From contig MKVM01000001.1 in the NCBI GenBank assembly GCA_001898835.1, forward strand, positions 736,443 to 800,442: a DNA stretch of 64,000 nucleotides, given 5' to 3'. The position numbers and the translations under genes were made by a program. The stretch comes from Micrococcales bacterium 72-143 (GTDB lineage: Bacteria > Actinomycetota > Actinomycetes > Actinomycetales > Microbacteriaceae). Positions 45,636-54,314 of this stretch are shown here, in pieces. Position 1 is the first letter of the stretch. Each line of letters opens with the position of its first letter. The notes below the pieces were generated by a model. It saw only the letters and a list, made by a program, of their open reading frames with translations. It did not search any database and was not told the origin of the DNA.

Positions 45636-46804
45636 CAGGCCGCCGTGTCCGGTCGGCAGGCGGAGGTGCTGGCGGCGTCCAGGTCGAGCGCGCCCTGCTG
45701 GGCGAGCCAGGGCTCGGAGTCGACGGCGGTGCCGTTCGAGCCGCCTTCGCGGATCTCGAAGTGCAAGTGGGCGCCCGTGGACTGCCCCGAGGAGCCGACG
45801 TCGCCGATGTGCTGCCCGGCGGTCACGGTCTGCCCGTCGGAGACGTAGATGCCGTTCTCCCACATGTGCGCGTAGGCGGAGGCGACGCGCTGCCCGCCGA
45901 CGGTGTGCTCGATGATGATGAGCCCGCCGTAGCCGCCGGAGAACCCTGCGTGGGTAACCACGCCGTCGGCGATGGCGAAGATCGGGGTGCCGTCCGCGGC
46001 GGCAAGGTCGGTGCCGGTGTGCATCGAGCGTTCGCCGGTGATTGGGTGGACGCGCATCCCGAACGGGTCGGATCTCACCCAGGTTCCGGCTGGCAGCGGA
46101 AACACGATCCTGGTGGTCTCCGGCACGACCGGGCTCCCCGAGCCCCCTCCGGCTCCAGGCGCCGGTGCGGTCAGGACGCGCAGGATCGTCTCGGCGACCG
46201 GCCGGTAGTTCTGATAGCGATCCGGGTAGGCGCTGACCTCGACCGCTTGCGCGGCCTCGCCGGGGTCCATCTGCTGCCAGTCGGGGATGTCGAGCAGCCC
46301 GCGCGGGCTCGGGTAGTTGGGGCCGTCGGGTCCGCCGTAGAACGCCCGTGCCTGGTAGTCGGGGTCCATCAGCTCCGCGACGGTTCCCCAGCCGGACGCG
46401 GGTCGCATCTGGAACAGTCCGAGGCTGTCGTGGTCGGCGCCGTTGCCGTCGTTCGGGTAGTCGCCGGACTCGGGAAAGGCGCCGGTGTTGGCGAGCATCC
46501 GCAGCCGCGATTCGGTCAGGGCCGCCATCAGGGCGATGACGACGCCGGGCGCGCCGACGCCGCTGGTGCGCCCGCCGACGGTGATGATCGTGGCCGCATG
46601 GGTCAGCTGCGTCCGCGTCAGCGTGATCGAGGTGCCGTCCGCCGTGGTCGCGGTCAGCTCGTCCGGGATCGCTCCGACCGTCAGGGAGCCGGGCAGGCAC
46701 GCCCCCGCCTGCGTGGCCGGGCTGACGAGCAGCCCGACGGCCAGCAGCGCCGGGTACGGGCCGAGGAAGATCAGCAGCGCGAGGGCGAGGGTGAGCTTCT
46801 TCAT
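45635..46804 (-). CDS. T4SS cell-wall hydrolase: SLT-like plus M23 peptidase
   Basis: A 389-residue exported protein with an N-terminal signal/anchor helix (residues 4-30). A lysozyme/transglycosylase-like region has Glu98 (ALTES) and SLGLFQ at 127-132. The C-terminal M23 endopeptidase has HTGTD near 270 and HLHFE near 349. It would open the peptidoglycan for the conjugation channel by attacking both glycan strands and cross-links. ATG 46804 was chosen because MKKLTLALALL gives the signal peptide. Confidence 0.88.
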   Translation of the reverse strand: MKKLTLALALLIFLGPYPALLAVGLLVSPATQAGACLPGSLTVGAIPDELTATTADGTSITLTRTQLTHAATIITVGGRTSGVGAPGVVIALMAALTESRLRMLANTGAFPESGDYPNDGNGADHDSLGLFQMRPASGWGTVAELMDPDYQARAFYGGPDGPNYPSPRGLLDIPDWQQMDPGEAAQAVEVSAYPDRYQNYRPVAETILRVLTAPAPGAGGGSGSPVVPETTRIVFPLPAGTWVRSDPFGMRVHPITGERSMHTGTDLAAADGTPIFAIADGVVTHAGFSGGYGGLIIIEHTVGGQRVASAYAHMWENGIYVSDGQTVTAGQHIGDVGSSGQSTGAHLHFEIREGGSNGTAVDSEPWLAQQGALDLDAASTSACRPDTAA

Positions 46805-46809
46805 GCCGG

Positions 46810-47499
46810 TCACCGCAGCGGGTTGTCGAGCTGCGAGAGCCGCAGCAGCCGGCACGGCCCGGTGGAGAACTCCGGCGCCGGCGGGGAGCAGACGATGAAC
46901 ACGGTGAACGCCACGGGATGCTCGGAGGTGATCTGCTGTCCGTTCCAGATGCCGGTGCGGTGCCGGGTCGCGTCGATCGTGAACGCGGTGGTGCCCGGCA
47001 GCAGTTGGCCGGGCCTGGCCTGCGCGAGCGCGTCGGCCCACCCGTCCGGCACGCCGATGCTGTCGATGGTCAGGCTCTGGCGGGTGGCGTAGCCGCGCAG
47101 CTGCGCCCAGGCAGAACTCGTCGGCAGGTAGCCGGCGATATCGGAGGCGAGGCCGTTCTGCTCCCCGGTGCTGGTCTCGGCGACCTCGAGCAGAACGTCG
47201 GCGATGTCCAGCGGCCCGTAGCCGGCTCCGGCGTCCCAGGTGAACAGGGTGGCCGCGACCGAGCGGGCGAACTGCTCCGGGTTGTGCGTGAGCCGCACGG
47301 CAGGCGGCCCGTCCGAAGCCGGGAACGTCTCGGACAGGCCAGGCGTGGACGAGGTGCTCGGCGCCGGGGCGGGCGTGACGTCCCGGCGGGGGCCGGCCAG
47401 CAGCCCGTACACGCCGACGCCGACCAGGATCAGCAGCAGGCCGGCGGCGATCAGCGCGAGGATCAGGCGGGTGCGGCGTGGGCGAGGGTTCGGCTCCAT
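46810..47499 (-). CDS. Membrane-anchored VirB8-like protein
   Basis: The 229-residue protein has a basic N-terminus, one helix (residues 11-34), a Ser/Thr/Pro linker and an extracellular domain (HNPEQFARSVAATLFTW, WNGQQITSEHPVAFTVFIVC). This topology is that of VirB8/TcpC channel proteins, but I cannot identify the fold. ATG 47499 lacks a Shine-Dalgarno sequence; a GTG at 47529 is possible. Confidence 0.65.
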   Translation of the reverse strand: MEPNPRPRRTRLILALIAAGLLLILVGVGVYGLLAGPRRDVTPAPAPSTSSTPGLSETFPASDGPPAVRLTHNPEQFARSVAATLFTWDAGAGYGPLDIADVLLEVAETSTGEQNGLASDIAGYLPTSSAWAQLRGYATRQSLTIDSIGVPDGWADALAQARPGQLLPGTTAFTIDATRHRTGIWNGQQITSEHPVAFTVFIVCSPPAPEFSTGPCRLLRLSQLDNPLR

Positions 47500-47505
47500 G
47501 CTGTC

Positions 47506-47532
47506 CAGGTGCGCGGGGCGTCCCCGCACCTG
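47506..47532. terminator. Hairpin made from the backbone motif
   Basis: CAGGTGCGCGGGG pairs with CCCCGCACCTG (two unpaired bases) around CGT, in the gap between the parB-like and VirB8-like genes. Here the 9-mer and its inverted copy form a stem. Confidence 0.45.
47507..47515 (-). promoter_or_regulatory. CGCGCACCT motif, copy 6
   Basis: Seven bases before the VirB8-like ATG at 47499. It is one arm of the hairpin at 47506-47532. Confidence 0.5.
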
Positions 47533-47533
47533 C

Positions 47534-48607
47534 TCACAGGGCGATCAGGCGGTGGGCGCGTGCCGAGCGCATCTGCTCGGCCATCTCGTTCAGCGCGTCG
47601 AGCACGGACTCGAATCCGAGCCACTGTTCCTCGTCGAGCGCGGCGGCGAGCTCGACCGGATCGAAGTGAGAGGTGAAGCCCTGCAAGTCGTCCACGGTGG
47701 CGACGAACACGCGCACAGGGTAGCGGGCCGGCGCATCCGGCCCGGCGGCCGTCAGCGTCCGTGCCGGGCGGCGCTTGGTTGCCGCGCGAACGCGGGCGAG
47801 CGTCTCGGCGGCAACGCGCTCCAGCTCCGCGGCGCGCGTCGTGGCCTGCTGGCCGCGCAGCCGCGCCAGCGCGCGGGCCGCGGCGTCGCGGACTCCGCCG
47901 GGCTCGGTGTCGTCTTCGGCCAGACGCTCCAGTTCGGCGAAGGACTGCTCGGCCTGCGCGCGCCGGTAGGCGGGGCTGACGGGTGCGCCCTGGCCGATCG
48001 CGTCCAAGCCGGCCTGGGCGCGTTCGCGCACGGACGCCGGCTGCGCGGCGTCGGCGGCGAGCTCCTCCAGCCGGCCGATCTGCTCCAGCTTCGTGTAGCC
48101 CTTCTTGCCGGTGACGATCAGTGCCGCCTGTTCGCGGGTGTCTCCGGCTTCGATCTGCGGTGCCGTCGATTCGGCGGCACCGTCTGACCTGGGGTTTCTT
48201 CCTTCAGCGGTGAACCTGCTGGCCTCCTGGCGGCGGGCGGCGTCCGCGGCGAGCTCGGCGCGCAGCTCCCGGTACAGGGATGCTTTCTCCAGGTCGGTGT
48301 AGTCCAGGCGCAGCTGGTTCTCGTCCTGCTCCGCGAGCAGCAGGGAGAGCTTGTCGGAGATCCCGGTGCGCACCCACACGTTCACGGTCTTCAGCCCGAG
48401 GTACTGCGCGGCCAGGTAGCGTCGTCCGCCACAGATCAGCAGCCCGTCGGGGGCGATCGTCAGCGGGTGCAGGAACCCTTGCCGGCGGATGGACTCGGCA
48501 AGCTCGGGGATGTTGCCCTGCTCGCGCCGGTGCCGGTAGCCCATGCGTATCGCATCGAGCGACCACTCCAGTTCGATGTGCCCCGCGGTCGGGTCGCTCT
48601 CGCTCAT
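47534..48607 (-). CDS. ParB-like nuclease/partition domain protein
   Basis: The 357-residue protein has an N-terminal ParB domain (PELAESIRRQGFLHPLTIAPDGLLICGGRRYLAA read in pieces around residues 34-66), a helical middle part and a C-terminal acidic region. No parA neighbour is seen, so it may be a regulator or an element-maintenance factor. ATG 48607 overlaps the previous stop. Confidence 0.78.
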   Translation of the reverse strand: MSESDPTAGHIELEWSLDAIRMGYRHRREQGNIPELAESIRRQGFLHPLTIAPDGLLICGGRRYLAAQYLGLKTVNVWVRTGISDKLSLLLAEQDENQLRLDYTDLEKASLYRELRAELAADAARRQEASRFTAEGRNPRSDGAAESTAPQIEAGDTREQAALIVTGKKGYTKLEQIGRLEELAADAAQPASVRERAQAGLDAIGQGAPVSPAYRRAQAEQSFAELERLAEDDTEPGGVRDAAARALARLRGQQATTRAAELERVAAETLARVRAATKRRPARTLTAAGPDAPARYPVRVFVATVDDLQGFTSHFDPVELAAALDEEQWLGFESVLDALNEMAEQMRSARAHRLIAL

Positions 48608-49440
48608 GACAGCTCGCCGCCGCGGACGGTGATCGGGTTGGCGAGGATGATCGTCAGCGCCAGGTCGTCGTCGGCGGCGATCTCGGCGACCGGATATCCA
48701 CGGGTCAGGCGCAGCAGCACCCCGCGGCCGGTGTTGGTCGCCGCCAGCGTCGGGTCCGGGCTGCCGAGCACGACCCGCAGCAGCATCGTCCATGAAACCC
48801 GCGGCAAGTCCAGCAGGGCGCGGGCGTGCTTGTCGCGGCGCAGCGACTCGTAGGCGGCGCGCCGCGATCCGGTCTCGATGAGCCGGCCGCTGAGGTACTC
48901 GATCGCGGCGCGGGTGACGTCCTCCGGCCAGTCCAGCGCGACGAACAGGGCGATGGTCTCCTCGAGGGCGCGACGGGCCTGCTCGGAGCGGTCGTCGCTC
49001 TCGTCCTCCGTGTCGTCGGGCGCCTCGACGCGGAACGCCGGGTGGTACTCGGTGATCGAGGTCTCTCGGTCGGAGAATCGCTCGGCCTCGTGGAAGCCGG
49101 AGTATTCGGCGCGGCGCGCCTGATGGGTGGAGCACAGCATCCCGGCGGCCTGCTCGTCGGCCTTCAGGGTGATGTCCACCGCGCGGGTGACGACCGCCCA
49201 GGGGTCGTCGGCGCCGCGCACCGAGGACGAGCGCATCGCGTCGAACGCGGCCGGCGCGGCGTCCTCGGGCTCCTGCCGGTGCTTGCGGGCCAGGCCCGCG
49301 TACTTGCGGATCGTGTATTGCATCAGCGCCGCCGCCTCCGGGTCGGAGCGCCACGCGCCGGGGCCGGCGTCGTGCAGGCGGATGAGCAGAACACGGAGTC
49401 CCTCGCTCGTGGCGAACGCGGGCTGAGTGCTGTGCAGCAT
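48604..49440 (-). CDS. Hypothetical element protein, sigma-like helical segment
   Basis: The 278-residue protein has an N-terminal helical region (YTIRKYAGLARKHRQEPEDA) that recalls sigma-70 region 2, then DPWAVVTRAVDITLKADEQ and a region with LDWPEDVTRAAIEYL. I cannot confirm a sigma factor. It starts at ATG 49440 behind AGGAGG, overlaps the ParB-like gene by four bases and is probably a regulator or replication helper. Confidence 0.65.
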   Translation of the reverse strand: MLHSTQPAFATSEGLRVLLIRLHDAGPGAWRSDPEAAALMQYTIRKYAGLARKHRQEPEDAAPAAFDAMRSSSVRGADDPWAVVTRAVDITLKADEQAAGMLCSTHQARRAEYSGFHEAERFSDRETSITEYHPAFRVEAPDDTEDESDDRSEQARRALEETIALFVALDWPEDVTRAAIEYLSGRLIETGSRRAAYESLRRDKHARALLDLPRVSWTMLLRVVLGSPDPTLAATNTGRGVLLRLTRGYPVAEIAADDDLALTIILANPITVRGGELS

Positions 49441-49466
49441 GATCGGGCACCTCCTGTGTGATAGGT

Positions 49467-49475
49467 AGGTGCGCG
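49467..49475 (-). promoter_or_regulatory. CGCGCACCT motif, copy 7
   Basis: 26 bases before the ATG at 49440. A near copy (TGCGCACCT) lies at 49509-49517 on the other side of a hairpin. Confidence 0.5.
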
Positions 49476-49480
49476 GGCAC

Positions 49481-49508
49481 TCCCCAGCGGCCGGCCGGAC
49501 GCTGGGGA
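49481..49508. terminator. Hairpin after the gene at 49533
   Basis: TCCCCAGCG (49481-49489) pairs with CGCTGGGGA (49500-49508). It follows a minus-strand stop and lies between two copies of the AGGTGCGC core, so it may be a terminator or attenuator. Confidence 0.5.
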
Positions 49509-49532
49509 AGGTGCGCATGCTGAGGCTCCGGC

Positions 49533-49949
49533 CTACTTCAGCTCGAGGGGTTCGAGCGAGGTCTGCGCGGCCGGGGTGTTCACGCCGAACGCGGTCACCG
49601 GGGCGATCCGGTGCGAGCGGCGCGCGATCCCGCGACGGGACACCGCGACCGCGTTGGACGGCAGCCGCCGGGTCCGGCGGGCCAGTTCCGCCTGGAAGTC
49701 GATGCCCCGCCCCGATGCGCGCCCGCTCAGGCTGACGAACAGGTCGGTCGGACGAACCCAGGTCACCGTGCTGCGGCCCGACGTCGCGGCCGGCGACGTG
49801 CCCGCTGTTGGCTTGCGGGACGGGTCGCCATGCACCGCGAGCGCGGAGACCTCCGGCTCTGGCCGCTCGGCGGGCGGGCGAACCGGCTGCGGGCCAGCCG
49901 CGCGCTGGTCGTCGTGGGACGGCTGGCCGTCGTGGATCGCGTCGCTCAT
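49533..49949 (-). CDS. Hypothetical protein, disordered and basic
   Basis: The 138-residue protein begins with an acidic/His-rich disordered segment and then has TVTWVRPTDLFVSLSGRASGRGIDFQAEL and an Arg-rich stretch. It has no known motif. ATG 49949 overlaps the stop of the DUF2637 gene. Confidence 0.55.
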   Translation of the reverse strand: MSDAIHDGQPSHDDQRAAGPQPVRPPAERPEPEVSALAVHGDPSRKPTAGTSPAATSGRSTVTWVRPTDLFVSLSGRASGRGIDFQAELARRTRRLPSNAVAVSRRGIARRSHRIAPVTAFGVNTPAAQTSLEPLELK

Positions 49950-50602
49950 GAGGGCATTCCTTCCGTGTCGGCGGTAGCGGTGATCGCTATCGGAGAGGTG
50001 CGCGCTCCCAGCCATCGGCCCACGGTCGAGGGATGCACGCCGACGTGCCGAGCAATCCGCTTGTTCGACCACCCCTCGTCGCGCAGCACCACGGCGAGCT
50101 CCCGCCCGGACGCCGGCGGTTCCGGCGGTTCGGCCGGCTCAAGGCTGACGTGCGGCATGGGCTCCGGGGCCGGCTCGGGAACCGGCGGAACGGAGGGACG
50201 GGCGCGGGTCAGGACGACGGTGAGATGGGTGATCGCGAGCAGCACGAGTGGCGGCACGGCGGCGACCGAGGCGGCGAGCACCGCCGGCACGTCCGCGTCG
50301 GCGGCGACGATCGCGTGGATCGCGTTCGCGGTGACCGACACGAGGGCGCCGGCCATCAGCAGCAGCCACGGATACCAGGCCGCGCGCTGCCCGGCGAGGG
50401 CGACGACCGCGACCGTGGCGACGACGATGATGCCGTCCACGATGAGCGGCCAGGCCCACGCCTGCGCGTCGTCGATTCCGGAGCGGCGCGCCAGATCCGC
50501 CAGCGCGGTGAAGGACAACCAGAACGCGCCGATCGCGATGAACACCGTTCCCGCGATCGCGGTGCCGACGACGAATCGCCGCACCTGGGGCTGACCGTTC
50601 AC
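49946..50602 (-). CDS. DUF2637 membrane protein with C-terminal HTH
   Basis: The 218-residue protein has four helices (residues 10-35, 45-68, 74-95 and 108-128) and a Pro-rich linker. The C-terminal HTH is DEGWSNKRIARHVGVHPSTVGRW. DUF2637 proteins (SpdA/Spd-like) are known from Streptomyces-type plasmids and ICEs, where they influence intramycelial spread or regulation. GTG 50602 overlaps the prim-pol stop. Confidence 0.82.
   Translation of the reverse strand: MNGQPQVRRFVVGTAIAGTVFIAIGAFWLSFTALADLARRSGIDDAQAWAWPLIVDGIIVVATVAVVALAGQRAAWYPWLLLMAGALVSVTANAIHAIVAADADVPAVLAASVAAVPPLVLLAITHLTVVLTRARPSVPPVPEPAPEPMPHVSLEPAEPPEPPASGRELAVVLRDEGWSNKRIARHVGVHPSTVGRWLGARTSPIAITATADTEGMPS
49996..50004 (-). 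promoter_or_regulatory. CGCGCACCT motif, copy 8 (inside coding sequence)
   Basis: 46 bases before the ATG at 49949, but within the DUF2637 gene. It fits the pattern in spacing and orientation, although chance cannot be excluded. Confidence 0.3.
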
Positions 50603-51495
50603 AACGCCGCCCGCATCGGGGGCCGCGCCGGCGCCGCCGACGCACCCGCGAGCGCGGGCCGGGCCGGCGCGTGCGGGTGCGCGGTCCGGTATGCGGATCG
50701 GATCGTCGTGGTGATCTCCGGCACGGGCAGGCCCGCACGTTCGGCGGCCGGCCCGAGGACGGCGTGCGCGTCGGCGGACGAGACGCCGGCCTCGGCGGCG
50801 CGGCACGCGGCCCAGAACAGGGCGCGGTTGCGTTCGCCCTCGCCGCGCGCGGCGACCCACCGGGCTAGCCGCTCGGGGTCGAGGTCTCCGACACGATCCG
50901 TCGGTCCCGCCCACGGGGCGGGCAGGGGGCGCGGGTCCAGCAGCTCGCGCAGAGCGGGCGCGTCGACCGGGAGCGCGTCGGAGCTCGCGGTGGCGATCAC
51001 GGTGTAGGAGCGCTCCCCGTTGTGGCCGACCACCGTCGAGGGCGGCACGACGACGTAGCCGCCGTCGCCCCGGAAGTCGATGTGCGCGGCCGGCGCCTGC
51101 CAGGAACGGTGCGGGTCGCCGGGGGCCGCCGGGTAGTAGGCGTGCAACCCGCCAGACGGCGAGCGCACGAGCGCGGCCCATCCGTCGATCAGGCCAGCGC
51201 GCTGCGCTCGACCGAACGCGGCATACCCGGTTCCGCCCGGGTGGACGTCGACGTCGACCACCTCGAAGCTGGAGACGGCTCCGGTCGGGACGCCGATGTT
51301 CGCGGTCGGCCATCGCCGCCACCAGGCCGTCACTTGGCCGAGGTCGGTGCTGGCATCGCGGAAACCGTGCTCGGTGCGCGGTTGCTTGCCGCGAGGCCGG
51401 CACGGGAAGACCGGGACGCCAGCCTCGGCGAACTTCCGTGCCGCGTCCGGCAGCGGCAACCCCGTGGCAGCGCGCAGCACGGTGCCGATGTCCAT
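50599..51495 (-). CDS. Bifunctional primase/polymerase N-terminal domain protein
   Basis: The 298-residue protein has a prim-pol core: PVFPCRPRGKQPRTEHGF, a VVDVDVHPGG metal motif, HIDFRGDGGYVVVPPS, and a C-terminal helical region. It could prime replication of the circular intermediate. The helicase part of typical RepA-prim-pol proteins is absent. ATG 51495 is behind GGAGG. Confidence 0.85.
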   Translation of the reverse strand: MDIGTVLRAATGLPLPDAARKFAEAGVPVFPCRPRGKQPRTEHGFRDASTDLGQVTAWWRRWPTANIGVPTGAVSSFEVVDVDVHPGGTGYAAFGRAQRAGLIDGWAALVRSPSGGLHAYYPAAPGDPHRSWQAPAAHIDFRGDGGYVVVPPSTVVGHNGERSYTVIATASSDALPVDAPALRELLDPRPLPAPWAGPTDRVGDLDPERLARWVAARGEGERNRALFWAACRAAEAGVSSADAHAVLGPAAERAGLPVPEITTTIRSAYRTAHPHAPARPALAGASAAPARPPMRAAL

Positions 51496-51551
51496 AGCCG
51501 GCCTCCTCCCTACGCCCCGATCCGAGGCTCGCTTCATGGCTTGCGACCATG

Positions 51552-51560
51552 AGGTGCGCG
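51552..51560 (-). promoter_or_regulatory. CGCGCACCT motif, copy 9
   Basis: 56 bases before the prim-pol ATG. A variant (AGGTGCGCC on the plus strand) lies at 51596-51604. The rest of the 51496-51666 gap holds nothing else I can identify. Confidence 0.5.
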
Positions 51561-51666
51561 AGGTTCACCACGCAGCAGGCAGACGGACGATCGCCAGGTG
51601 CGCCCGTCAGGTGCAGCGGTGACCCTGACGTATCAGCCCGGCCTACCGGGAGGGCGGAGAGGTCGT

Positions 51667-52731
51667 CTACGAAAGACGCCGAATGTGAGCGTCGCGACGC
51701 GAATCCCGCGACACCGCACGAGTTACGGGCTCGAGCACCGGGGTGAGGGCGCACACGCCACGGCACGACTCGCACGGCATAGCGCCGGTGCAGGAAGGGT
51801 GCGGATGCCGACGGTACGGAGTGGGGGTGATTCCGAAGCGCTTGCGGAACCATACTGCCGCAACTCGCGCGTCTTTCCATCCAACTTGCCGGGATGCGTC
51901 GGCGATCGGCAGGTCGGTTTCCTCGATGAGTCGCGTGAACTCCGTCAACCGAGCTTCGATGAGGAACCGCATGGGGGCGACACCGACCTGTTGGGTGAAC
52001 ACGCGGGTGAGGTGAGCTCGGGAGACGGCGACGTCCGACGCGAGCTGGCCCACAGTCCACGGCTCGGCCATGCGAGAGCGCAGCAGTTCAATGGAGCGAC
52101 GCACCGGCTGCGCGATCACCGGCTGCGCGAGCCGTCCCCGCACGGGAAATGCCAATCTGTCCGGCTCGCCTCTGTCGTCAGCGAGCAGTGTCGGCAGTGC
52201 GATCTCGACAGCGCGAGAAAACAGGGAGATCAGCCGCGTGGTGGCGACTTCCGGCGGGGCGGTTTCGTTCACGAGGCTGATCTGGCGCCAGAGCGGTTCG
52301 ATGCGGTGCAGGATGTCCAGGCCCGGCTGCATCAGGAGTGCGGAGCCGTCCCAGGCGTCGGGATGCACGCCAGGGCGAGCCCGGCTTGCGTCGGCGAGCA
52401 CCCACCGCATGTGAGAGCGGAGGAACGACTCGTCGAAGTAGAGCGTCCATATCCGCACTTTCGGGGCGGGGCGCACCGAGCACCACATGCCCGCCCCGAG
52501 AGTCATCGCGGAGCCCGGCGTCAACTCGTGGAGGCCGGTCGCGGTCTCGATCTGCGCGGCGCCCTCGAGGACGTGGACGATCTTGGCGTGCCCGAATATC
52601 GCACGGTGGATGCGTTCGGTGCGCACGCTCTCCACCGCCGACAACGGCGGACCGGCCGGCCTGCCGATAACGTAGCCGCGGCCGGGGCCATCACGATCCC
52701 GCAGGGGTGCGGCCGCATCACTGCGGATCAT
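51667..52731 (-). CDS. AraC-family transcriptional regulator
   Basis: The 354-residue protein has a cupin-type sensor half (FGHAKIVHVLEGAAQIETATG, GSAMTLGAGMWCSVRP) and two HTHs (WTVGQLASDVAVSRAHLTRVF, LPIADASRQVGWKDARVAAVWFRKRFG). A 45-residue tail with three cysteines (SCTGAMPCESC) follows and could bind metal. The start is ATG 52731 or GTG 52743. It lies behind the multicopper oxidase gene and may regulate the island. Confidence 0.85.
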   Translation of the reverse strand: MIRSDAAAPLRDRDGPGRGYVIGRPAGPPLSAVESVRTERIHRAIFGHAKIVHVLEGAAQIETATGLHELTPGSAMTLGAGMWCSVRPAPKVRIWTLYFDESFLRSHMRWVLADASRARPGVHPDAWDGSALLMQPGLDILHRIEPLWRQISLVNETAPPEVATTRLISLFSRAVEIALPTLLADDRGEPDRLAFPVRGRLAQPVIAQPVRRSIELLRSRMAEPWTVGQLASDVAVSRAHLTRVFTQQVGVAPMRFLIEARLTEFTRLIEETDLPIADASRQVGWKDARVAAVWFRKRFGITPTPYRRHPHPSCTGAMPCESCRGVCALTPVLEPVTRAVSRDSRRDAHIRRLS

Positions 52732-52793
52732 TGGCGCCGTCACGCGTTCATTGATACGACCAGCTGCGTGGCCTCCGGAAGGTTGCGCCGTGG

Positions 52794-54314
52794 TCACGCC
52801 CGGTAGCCGATGACAGTGGTCATGCCGGTTTCGGCGTGGTAGATGTTGTGGCAGTGAGCGACCCAGAGGCCGGGGTTGTCGGCGTCGAAGTCGACGGTGA
52901 GGGTCTGCTTGGGCAGGATGATCGAGGTGTCCTTGCGCGGGCCGCCGCCCTCGTGCTGATAGGTGTGGCCGTGCAGATGGAACGGGTGCCACATCTCGGT
53001 GTCGTTGGTGATCGCGAGCCGAACGCGTTCGCCTTCCCGGATCTCGTGCGCACCGTCTAGGGGTTGGTTCATGTCGAACCGGCGCCCGTCGATGCCCCAG
53101 TCGTAGTCGGCCATCCCTCCGGTCAGGGTGACCGCTACGGTCCTGTCGGGCTGCCGTGAGGACAGGGCCACGCTGCTCTCGGCGGCCAGCAGCTGCGCGG
53201 TCCCGACTCGGTTGCTGGTCAGCTCCGGGATGCTCACGTCGGCCGCCGGGGCTGCGGCCGCGGTGGCGGTGCGGATGACCGCGAAGCCGCGAGCTCGCTT
53301 CCCCTCGGCTTGAGCGATGAGCGGGAACGCCCCGTCGCCCAGGGTAATGATCGCGTCGTAGCGTTCGCCCATCCCGATCAGGATGCTGTCGACCTCCACG
53401 GGGGTCACGGAGAACCCGTCGCTGTGGGTGATGGTCAAGTTGTGGCCGCCGACTGCGAGGCGGAACGCGGTGTCGCTGCCGGCGTTGATGATCCGCAATC
53501 GGATTCGGTTGCCGGGCTTGCCGGTGAATTGGGCGGGGTCGTCGACCGGTTTCCCGTTGATGAGGTAGAGGGGGTAGTAGACATCTCCGGCGTCGCCGCC
53601 GAGCAGGTCGGAGGTGGCGCCCATGAGCGTGTTGCCCATCCGCATGAACATCTCATCCATCCCGCCCATGTCGCCCATCCCGGCGGAGAGCTCTTCGAGG
53701 ACCTGGTCGGGGGTGGCGGTGACCCCATCGAGCCAGTCGTCGAGGATGATCACCCATTCGTCGTCGTAGGCCAGCGGTTCGTTCGGGTCCTCGACGATCA
53801 GGGCGCCGTAGAGGCCGCGGTCCAGTTGCACGCCGACGTGGGGGTGGAACCAGTAGGTGCCAGGGTCGGGGACGATGAACTCGTAGTCGAAGGCTGCGCC
53901 GGCGCCGATGGGCTTCTGGGTGACGGGGGGCACCCCGTCCATGTCGTTGCGCAGCGCGATCCCGTGCCAGTGCACGGAGGTGTCGGTGTCGAGCTGGTTG
54001 CGGACGGTGGCCTGGAGGGTGTCTCCGGCGGCGAGGCGGATGACGGGGGCCGGGGTGGAGCCGAACGCCCAGGTGGCCGCTGTCTTGCCGGCCAGGTCCA
54101 GCACGAGCGGGGCGGCGGCAAGGGTCGCGGTGGTGATCTTGCCGGTGCCGCCACGTCGCCGCTCGGCATCCTTCACCGGAGTGCTGTCCGGTTGCACCCA
54201 GGTCGCTGCCGGCGTGCAGGACGCTAAGGCGACGGTGGCGAGCGCGCCGACGCTGACGCCGAGGAAGCCGCGTCGGGTGAGGGACGCGCTGAGCACAGGA
54301 CGACTCGCCTTCAC
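52794..54314 (-). CDS. Multicopper oxidase, Tat-exported lipoprotein
   Basis: The 506-residue enzyme has a twin-arginine signal (RR at 14-15) merging into a lipobox with Cys33. Copper motifs are HWHG (115-118), HPHV (157-160), HPFHLHGH near 441 and [12 protein letters not shown] near 488, so all four coppers can be bound. A Met-rich loop ([17 protein letters not shown]) near residue 220 suggests Cu(I) oxidation as in CueO. GTG 54314 overlaps the ATPase stop. Confidence 0.92.
   Translation of the reverse strand: MKASRPVLSASLTRRGFLGVSVGALATVALASCTPAATWVQPDSTPVKDAERRRGGTGKITTATLAAAPLVLDLAGKTAATWAFGSTPAPVIRLAAGDTLQATVRNQLDTDTSVHWHGIALRNDMDGVPPVTQKPIGAGAAFDYEFIVPDPGTYWFHPHVGVQLDRGLYGALIVEDPNEPLAYDDEWVIILDDWLDGVTATPDQVLEELSAGMGDMGGMDEMFMRMGNTLMGATSDLLGGDAGDVYYPLYLINGKPVDDPAQFTGKPGNRIRLRIINAGSDTAFRLAVGGHNLTITHSDGFSVTPVEVDSILIGMGERYDAIITLGDGAFPLIAQAEGKRARGFAVIRTATAAAAPAADVSIPELTSNRVGTAQLLAAESSVALSSRQPDRTVAVTLTGGMADYDWGIDGRRFDMNQPLDGAHEIREGERVRLAITNDTEMWHPFHLHGHTYQHEGGGPRKDTSIILPKQTLTVDFDADNPGLWVAHCHNIYHAETGMTTVIGYRA

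Noticed and set aside
47534..49480. A 648-codon fusion reading through the ParB-like gene start
   Set aside because: The first 291 codons are an Arg/Pro/Gly-rich shadow of the gene at 48604-49440; the ParB-like homology begins at ATG 48607.
50603..52060. Upstream extension of the DUF2637 frame and similar long open stretches
   Set aside because: The extra codons overlap the prim-pol and AraC genes in other frames and have shadow-like composition; GTG 50602 is the sensible start.
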